From Bdellovibrionales bacterium (GTDB lineage Bacteria > Myxococcota > XYA12-FULL-58-9 > SYDY01), in assembly GCA_005801425.1 (NCBI GenBank), contig SYDY01000059.1:1-9716 (forward strand): DNA of 9,716 nucleotides, written 5' to 3'. The first letter of the stretch is position 1. Every line of letters begins with the position of its first letter. The position numbers and the translations under genes are program-made. The notes below the pieces were generated by a model, which saw only the letters and a list, made by a program, of their open reading frames with translations, did not search any database and was not told the DNA's origin. This document shows positions 6,442 through 9,716 of this stretch, piece by piece.

Positions 6442-7248
6442 TCATAGTTCTGGCCGTGCGGCTTGTCGTTTTGGGGGATCCAACAAACGCATGAGCTGTT
6501 CCACATCGACGCGCAAAACATAAAATGGTGTTTTGCTGTATGCGCGTAGGCCTGGAAGCTCGGATGTGGTCTTTTGAAGGGGTGGAGGTGCGCCGTGGTT
6601 GTATGCCTCGGTTAGCCATTGAACGTACTGCTGTTCGGTGCCTTTGTCGCATCCGTAACCATGGTAGAGGTTGCTTCCCAAAGTAATGACATGCTCTCCG
6701 GAAAACCCACCCCCAGGATTCCATTGCATGTAATCATCGTGATTTTTGAAATAGGTCCAGTCGCCGATCCGCAATTCTTCTGGGTTCTGCACCTCGGTAA
6801 ATTTAAGTAGGCGTTGGGGCCCGAAATGTGCGCCGGTCTGCCCTAAACGGGTCCAGGCCAAGATGGCTATACGGCTGATGCGCAATGTCCCGGCTGGAAA
6901 CAGTCGATCGAAGTCTTCCGAACCGATAGCGTCGTGCAATCCTTTGAGCACTGAGAGGTGTGCGGCCATCTGGCACTCCATGCGTGGAGGCGAGATAAAG
7001 GTGGAGCGTATGGCTTCTGAACTGGATACGTCAGGCACTGCGACCAGTGCTGGACCTTGGGCTTGCCACATGTTTGAGAGTGCCATTCCAGTTGATGTGT
7101 GAAGTCTTTCGGAATGGTGCAGGGCATCCATGGCGTCGGCGGTATATCGGCCAATGGCCTCTGCAAGCATTTCAGGTGAAAGCCGCTCATACGATTTTTT
7201 GTCTTGCACATTCACAGTGGGTACTCGGGCGTCGCCGATTATTTTCAT
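6442..7248 (-). CDS. Tgl-like protein-glutamine gamma-glutamyltransferase family protein
   Basis: This 268-residue product closely follows the plan of Bacillus Tgl, which forms isopeptide bonds between Gln and Lys side chains using an NlpC/P60-type core. Visible motifs in order are SSEAIRSTF (76-84), MEC with Glu91 and nucleophile Cys92, DAIGSEDFDRLF (106-117), GDWTYFKN (162-169), SGEHVITLG with Glu185 (183-191), and YHGYG with His196 (195-199). All three catalytic positions reported for Bacillus Tgl (Cys, Glu, His) are present, so it may be active. Length is near that of Tgl (about 245). There is no signal peptide or disordered head, unlike the paralogue 5309-6430 that follows 11 bases downstream. 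The start at 7248 has no Shine-Dalgarno but has a promoter-like sequence just upstream. Substrate and role are unknown; hydrolase or deamidase chemistry is equally possible on this fold. Confidence 0.75.
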   Translation of the reverse strand: MKIIGDARVPTVNVQDKKSYERLSPEMLAEAIGRYTADAMDALHHSERLHTSTGMALSNMWQAQGPALVAVPDVSSSEAIRSTFISPPRMECQMAAHLSVLKGLHDAIGSEDFDRLFPAGTLRISRIAILAWTRLGQTGAHFGPQRLLKFTEVQNPEELRIGDWTYFKNHDDYMQWNPGGGFSGEHVITLGSNLYHGYGCDKGTEQQYVQWLTEAYNHGAPPPLQKTTSELPGLRAYSKTPFYVLRVDVEQLMRLLDPPKRQAARPEL

Positions 7249-7257
7249 GTTGGGTTT

Positions 7258-7285
7258 ATTTTATCATTGTTCAGTATTATGACAA
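7258..7285 (-). promoter_or_regulatory. sigma70-like promoter for the Tgl-like operon
   Basis: On the minus strand TTGTCA (7280-7285) and TAAAAT (7258-7263) each match consensus at five of six positions, with a 16-bp spacer. Only nine bases separate the -10 box from the ATG at 7248, so transcription would start within about three bases of the start codon. The lack of a Shine-Dalgarno sequence is consistent with a leaderless message. It lies in the 96-bp divergent gap shared with pheA. Confidence 0.42.
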
Positions 7286-7344
7286 TATTCTGTGTGTTCT
7301 CAATGCTGGCGGATCGTGTGTGTCATTGATACAGAACGTGCACC

Positions 7345-8433
7345 ATGAACGATAAAAAGACCGAAGACGCTTTGTGTGCGTTGCGCAATCAAGTCGACGC
7401 ATTGGATGAGAAGATCGTGTCGCTTCTCAATGGGCGTGCGCAATTGGCCCTTGATATTGGTCAGGTGAAGCACGCGAGTGGCCAAAAAATCTATGCGCCC
7501 CAGCGTGAGCGCATGGTGCTTCAACGTATTTCTGATAAAAACACAGGCCCCTTGCCCGATGAGAGCATTACGCTGATTTACAAAGAAATCATCAGCGCAT
7601 CGCTTGCTTTGGAGCAGCCGCTTCAAGTGGCGTTTGTGGGTCCCGAAGCAAGCTTTACCCATCAAGCCACCAAACGACATTTTGGTTTGAGTGCACAATC
7701 ACAGGTGAGTCGTACCATCGAAGATGTTTTCGACAGTGTCTCGCGTGGACGTTGTGCCTATGGCGTTGTGCCGGTGGAGTCGTCGTCGGTTGGGGCGGTG
7801 GCAGGAACGCTCGATGCATTGGTGCGTTATGATCTTAAGATCTGCGCCGAAATATTGCTCGAAGTAAGCCATCATTTGCTGACGCGATCGGGGCACTTGG
7901 ACGGGATCAACAAGATCTACGGTGAAGCCGAAAACATCGGTTCCTGCCGCGTATGGCTTGATGAAAATTTGCCAGGCATTCCATTGATTGATGTTTCAAC
8001 TATGGGACGTGCCGCAGAGCTCGCAGCCAGCGACGCATCGGCTGCGGCCATTGGCACTGACCTTGCGGGTTCTATTTATGGCATTCGTGTTGCAACACCA
8101 AGACTCGATAACACAGCAGGCGATCTCGCACGCTTTTTTGTGATTGGGAGCGATGCGGCCGATCCCACAGGGACCGATCGTACGTCGATTGTGTTTGCAC
8201 TTCCCGACGATCCGGGGGTTTTGTTCAAAGTGTTGGAACCCTTGGCCAAGGAAGGGATCAACATGTCACGCATCGAATCGCGTCCCGCTCGCGGACGTGC
8301 GTGGGACTATATGTTTTTCGTGGATGTTGAGGGACATCAGCGCGATCCACACATTGCAGCGGCCTTAAAAGAAATGCAGTCCATTTCTGTATTCTTTCGC
8401 ATCCTCGGAAGTTACCCGCGCGGAGAGTTATAA
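7345..8433 (+). CDS. pheA: P-protein: chorismate mutase fused to a degenerate prephenate dehydratase and ACT domain
   Basis: The P-protein turns chorismate into prephenate (AroQ domain) and prephenate into phenylpyruvate (PDT domain), with Phe feedback through ACT. Residues 1-91 form an apparently complete AroQ mutase: Arg14, Arg31, Lys42, Arg54, Glu55 and Gln91 match the E. coli residues with a +3 shift. The PDT region starts VAFVGPEASFTHQA (95-108) and aligns along its whole length, but key positions differ: the VENS motif is VESS (144-147), the YSH-x-Q-x3-QC motif is IYGEAENIGSC (191-201), and the TRF motif is ARF (262-264). Dehydratase activity is therefore doubtful. The ACT domain (about 277-350) keeps DPGVLF (GALY-like) and ESRP. 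Total length of 362 is typical. The ATG at 7345 has no Shine-Dalgarno. The stop is one base before the hisC start, so the two genes form an operon. Confidence 0.95.
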   Translation: MNDKKTEDALCALRNQVDALDEKIVSLLNGRAQLALDIGQVKHASGQKIYAPQRERMVLQRISDKNTGPLPDESITLIYKEIISASLALEQPLQVAFVGPEASFTHQATKRHFGLSAQSQVSRTIEDVFDSVSRGRCAYGVVPVESSSVGAVAGTLDALVRYDLKICAEILLEVSHHLLTRSGHLDGINKIYGEAENIGSCRVWLDENLPGIPLIDVSTMGRAAELAASDASAAAIGTDLAGSIYGIRVATPRLDNTAGDLARFFVIGSDAADPTGTDRTSIVFALPDDPGVLFKVLEPLAKEGINMSRIESRPARGRAWDYMFFVDVEGHQRDPHIAAALKEMQSISVFFRILGSYPRGEL

Positions 8434-8434
8434 T

Positions 8435-9505
8435 ATGCTAAAACTTGCAAACGACAGTTACGATCATTTGAAACCGTACGTTCCAGGAAAGCCCATCAGC
8501 GAAACACAACGCGAGCTTGGACTTGAACGTTGTATCAAGCTTGCGTCCAATGAAAATCCATTGGGTCCTTCGCCGAAAGCGCTTGCGGCCGCAACACGTG
8601 CATTACAGCATATCAATGACTATCCCGATGGTGGCGCGTATGCGTTAAAACAAGGCCTTTCGCGTTTTCTTGATGTTTCATCTGATATGTTGATTGTGGG
8701 GAATGGTACCAACGAATTGATCGAGATGCTGATCCGTACGTTCATCCGTCCCGATGAAAACTTGCTGTATATTCAAGGAACGTTCATTGCGTATCGTTTG
8801 TGTGCCGAAGCCGCAGGTGTTGCAATTAAAGATGTCGGTAACGATCTTGACGCCATCATCGCCGCCATCGATGAAAAAACAAAAATGGTGTTCATCGGAA
8901 ATCCCAACAATCCCACGGGAAGTTACATCAACAAAAAAGACTTAGAATATTTTCTAGGAAAAGTTCCGTGTGATGTGATCGTGGTGCTTGATGAAGCCTA
9001 TTTTGAATATGCGACGGCGCCCGATTATCCCAATGGCCTTGCGTTTTTAAGTTCTCATGATCGTCTTGTGGTCACGCGCACATTTTCCAAATGCTATGGT
9101 CTTGCCGGTTTGCGTGTGGGCTATGCTGTGGCCCAACCTGAATTGATTGATTACCTCAACAGGGGACGTCAGCCTTTTAACGTGAGTAGCATTGCCCAAG
9201 AAGCGGCGCTAGCGGCCCTTGACGATCAAGAACATGTGAAGCGCTCGGTTGCCATGAACGCCCAAGAAATGCAGCGTGTGGTGCCTGCACTTGAATCACG
9301 TGGTTTGAAAGTAACACCGAGCCAAGGCAATTTTGTTCTGGTGGATTTTCATCAACCCGCACACGATGTGTTTCAAAAACTGTTGCACCAAGGTGTGATT
9401 GTGCGTCCCATGGCGGGGTATGGTTTTGCCACATCGCAACGGATCACGCTTGGAACACCCGAACAAAATGATATGCTGTTGCACGCGATTGATACGGTTT
9501 CATGA
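8435..9505 (+). CDS. hisC: histidinol-phosphate/aromatic aminotransferase, HisC2-type
   Basis: This PLP-dependent class I/II aminotransferase of 356 residues converts imidazole acetol-phosphate and, in HisC2-type proteins next to pheA, probably phenylpyruvate or 4-hydroxyphenylpyruvate. Motifs: KLASNENPLGPSP (35-47), NPNNPTG (156-162), DEAYFEY (186-192), TFSKCYGLAGLRVGY (216-230) with PLP Lys219 and phosphate-binding Arg227, and QRITLGTPEQN (335-345) with substrate-carboxylate Arg336. Length is normal. GGAGAG at 8422-8427 gives a good ribosome site seven bases before the ATG, lying inside the end of pheA; only one base separates the two genes, so they are probably translationally coupled. No other histidine gene is near, and the pheA context favours a role in Phe/Tyr synthesis. 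Specificity cannot be settled by sequence alone. Confidence 0.95.
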   Translation: MLKLANDSYDHLKPYVPGKPISETQRELGLERCIKLASNENPLGPSPKALAAATRALQHINDYPDGGAYALKQGLSRFLDVSSDMLIVGNGTNELIEMLIRTFIRPDENLLYIQGTFIAYRLCAEAAGVAIKDVGNDLDAIIAAIDEKTKMVFIGNPNNPTGSYINKKDLEYFLGKVPCDVIVVLDEAYFEYATAPDYPNGLAFLSSHDRLVVTRTFSKCYGLAGLRVGYAVAQPELIDYLNRGRQPFNVSSIAQEAALAALDDQEHVKRSVAMNAQEMQRVVPALESRGLKVTPSQGNFVLVDFHQPAHDVFQKLLHQGVIVRPMAGYGFATSQRITLGTPEQNDMLLHAIDTVS

Positions 9506-9520
9506 TCGGTAATGTCCTGA

Positions 9521-9549
9521 TGTAGGGGCGGTTCGCGAACCGCCCTTTC
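9521..9549. repeat. perfect 20-bp palindrome, REP-like element or hisC terminator
   Basis: Bases 9526-9545 are a perfect palindrome with half-site GGGCGGTTCG, preceded by TGTAG and followed by TTTCG. It begins 15 bases after the hisC stop. It can fold into a GC-rich hairpin, but only three T follow, so it is a weak intrinsic terminator. Palindromes of the form TGTAGGGGCG...CGCCC occur as interspersed repeats in various bacterial genomes, as I recall, so a REP-type repeat is the alternative. A related TGTAGGGCGC occurs at 9566. Confidence 0.6.
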
Positions 9550-9588
9550 GGGGTTGAATCGTATTTGTAGGGCGCTTCACGTGTACGG

Positions 9589-9631
9589 ACCGGCGACATA
9601 GGTAACAGATCGTACCGGTACATAGGTGACA
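9589..9631 (+). repeat. two direct repeats at the IS end, probable transposase-binding sites
   Basis: ACATAGGTAACA (9596-9607) and ACATAGGTGACA (9620-9631) differ at one base and are 24 bp apart from start to start. Each is preceded by CCGG and one or two bases, giving a repeat unit of about 19-20 bp. Two helical-turn-spaced copies at an element end fit binding sites for the helix-turn-helix part of an IS481 transposase. The function is inferred. Confidence 0.6.
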
Positions 9632-9677
9632 CTGATTGGCATAATGTAATTTATGCCTTGGGAAGAATCCAGTGTCA
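9627..9677 (+). promoter_or_regulatory. nested hairpin enclosing the transposase start codon
   Basis: An outer stem pairs TGACACTG (9627-9634) with CAGTGTCA (9670-9677). An inner stem pairs GGCATAA (9638-9644) with TTATGCC (9651-9657) around a six-base loop. The ATG at 9653 is inside the inner stem. In a transcript reading in from hisC this fold would hide the start codon, while a transcript starting inside the element might avoid the outer stem. Similar start-codon sequestration is known in other IS elements such as IS10 and IS50. Confidence 0.55.
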
Positions 9678-9716
9678 TGGACGCGAAATTAAAATTCATA
9701 TCTTTGCTTGATAAAA
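9653..9716 (+). CDS. IS481-family transposase, N-terminus only
   Basis: The frame encodes MPWEESSVMDAKLKF followed by ISLLDK and leaves the window. IS481-type transposases, which join an N-terminal helix-turn-helix to a DDE integrase core, very often start MPWK-x-SVMD-x-xLRFV. Matching Met-Pro-Trp, Ser-Val-Met-Asp and the Leu-x-Phe spacing makes the family call good despite only 21 visible residues. There is no Shine-Dalgarno before 9653; Met9 at 9677, preceded by GGGAAGA, is an alternative start. Integrity of the rest cannot be judged. Confidence 0.72.
   Translation, partial: MPWEESSVMDAKLKFISLLDK

Larger units (their letters stand above)
9566..9716 (+). mobile_element. left end of an IS481-family insertion sequence, cut by the window edge
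   Basis: The element is recognised from its transposase N-terminus at 9653 and the repeated ACATAGGT-A/G-ACA sequences just before it. IS481-family ends commonly start with TGT; candidates here are TGTAGGGCGC at 9566 and TGTACGGACC at 9582. The exact end cannot be fixed because the right end and target duplication lie outside the window. It sits 60-76 bases after hisC, in the direction of transcription. Confidence 0.7.

Noticed and set aside
7249-7344. Promoter or Phe attenuator for pheA in the divergent gap
   Set aside because: I found no well-spaced -35/-10 pair on the plus strand, no Phe-rich leader peptide and no terminator/antiterminator pair.
7300-7698. 132-codon minus-strand frame opposite the pheA 5' end
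   Set aside because: Antisense to the conserved AroQ domain; no supporting features.
1-9716. CRISPR array, tRNA or rRNA genes, toxin-antitoxin pair
   Set aside because: No regularly spaced repeats, no tRNA-like cloverleaf or rRNA sequence, and no small adjacent gene pair with the relevant motifs was seen.

Overview
The window suggests a Gram-negative bacterium of moderate GC, most like a deltaproteobacterial or related lineage. This rests on three things: an AroQ-type chorismate mutase fused to a prephenate dehydratase (P-protein) directly followed by a HisC2-type aminotransferase, as in the pheA-hisC-tyrA-aroA arrangement of many Proteobacteria; a bacterial SMUG1; and an IS481-type element. 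The assignment is an inference with low certainty.

Layout. 32-745 (-) encodes a SMUG1-family uracil-DNA glycosylase. 852-2078 (+) and 2044-3213 (-) are two unrecognised proteins that converge and overlap at their 3' ends. 3304-4038 (-) is a small protein with an NlpC/P60-like Cys/His/His pattern. A Pro/Ser/Thr-rich reading frame (4054-4350) precedes it in the same frame, separated only by one TAA and five codons, so the two may be one broken gene. 4429-5358 (+) is miaA (tRNA dimethylallyltransferase). 5309-6430 and 6442-7248 (-) are two tandem paralogues that resemble the Tgl transglutaminase family known from Bacillus spore coats. 7345-8433 (+) is pheA and 8435-9505 (+) is hisC, in one operon. 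After hisC come a perfect 20-bp palindrome and then the left end of an IS481-family element, whose transposase frame opens at 9653 and runs off the window.

How the pieces relate. SMUG1, miaA and pheA-hisC are conserved housekeeping genes. Between them lie two blocks of lineage-specific genes on the minus strand, plus one on the plus strand. Three of the accessory products (3304-4038, 5309-6430, 6442-7248) appear to share the papain-like NlpC/P60/Tgl core with a Cys nucleophile, and several carry Pro/Ser/Thr-rich, probably disordered stretches without signal peptides. This cluster is the best candidate for an undescribed system, for example protein cross-linking, deamidation or effector functions; its role cannot be read from sequence alone.

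The most surprising detail in a familiar gene is in pheA. The chorismate mutase and ACT domains look intact, but the prephenate dehydratase domain has lost its conserved active-site positions, including the Thr of the TRF motif. The IS481 insertion just after hisC may also separate pheA-hisC from the rest of the aromatic amino-acid operon. The transposase start codon sits in a nested hairpin.
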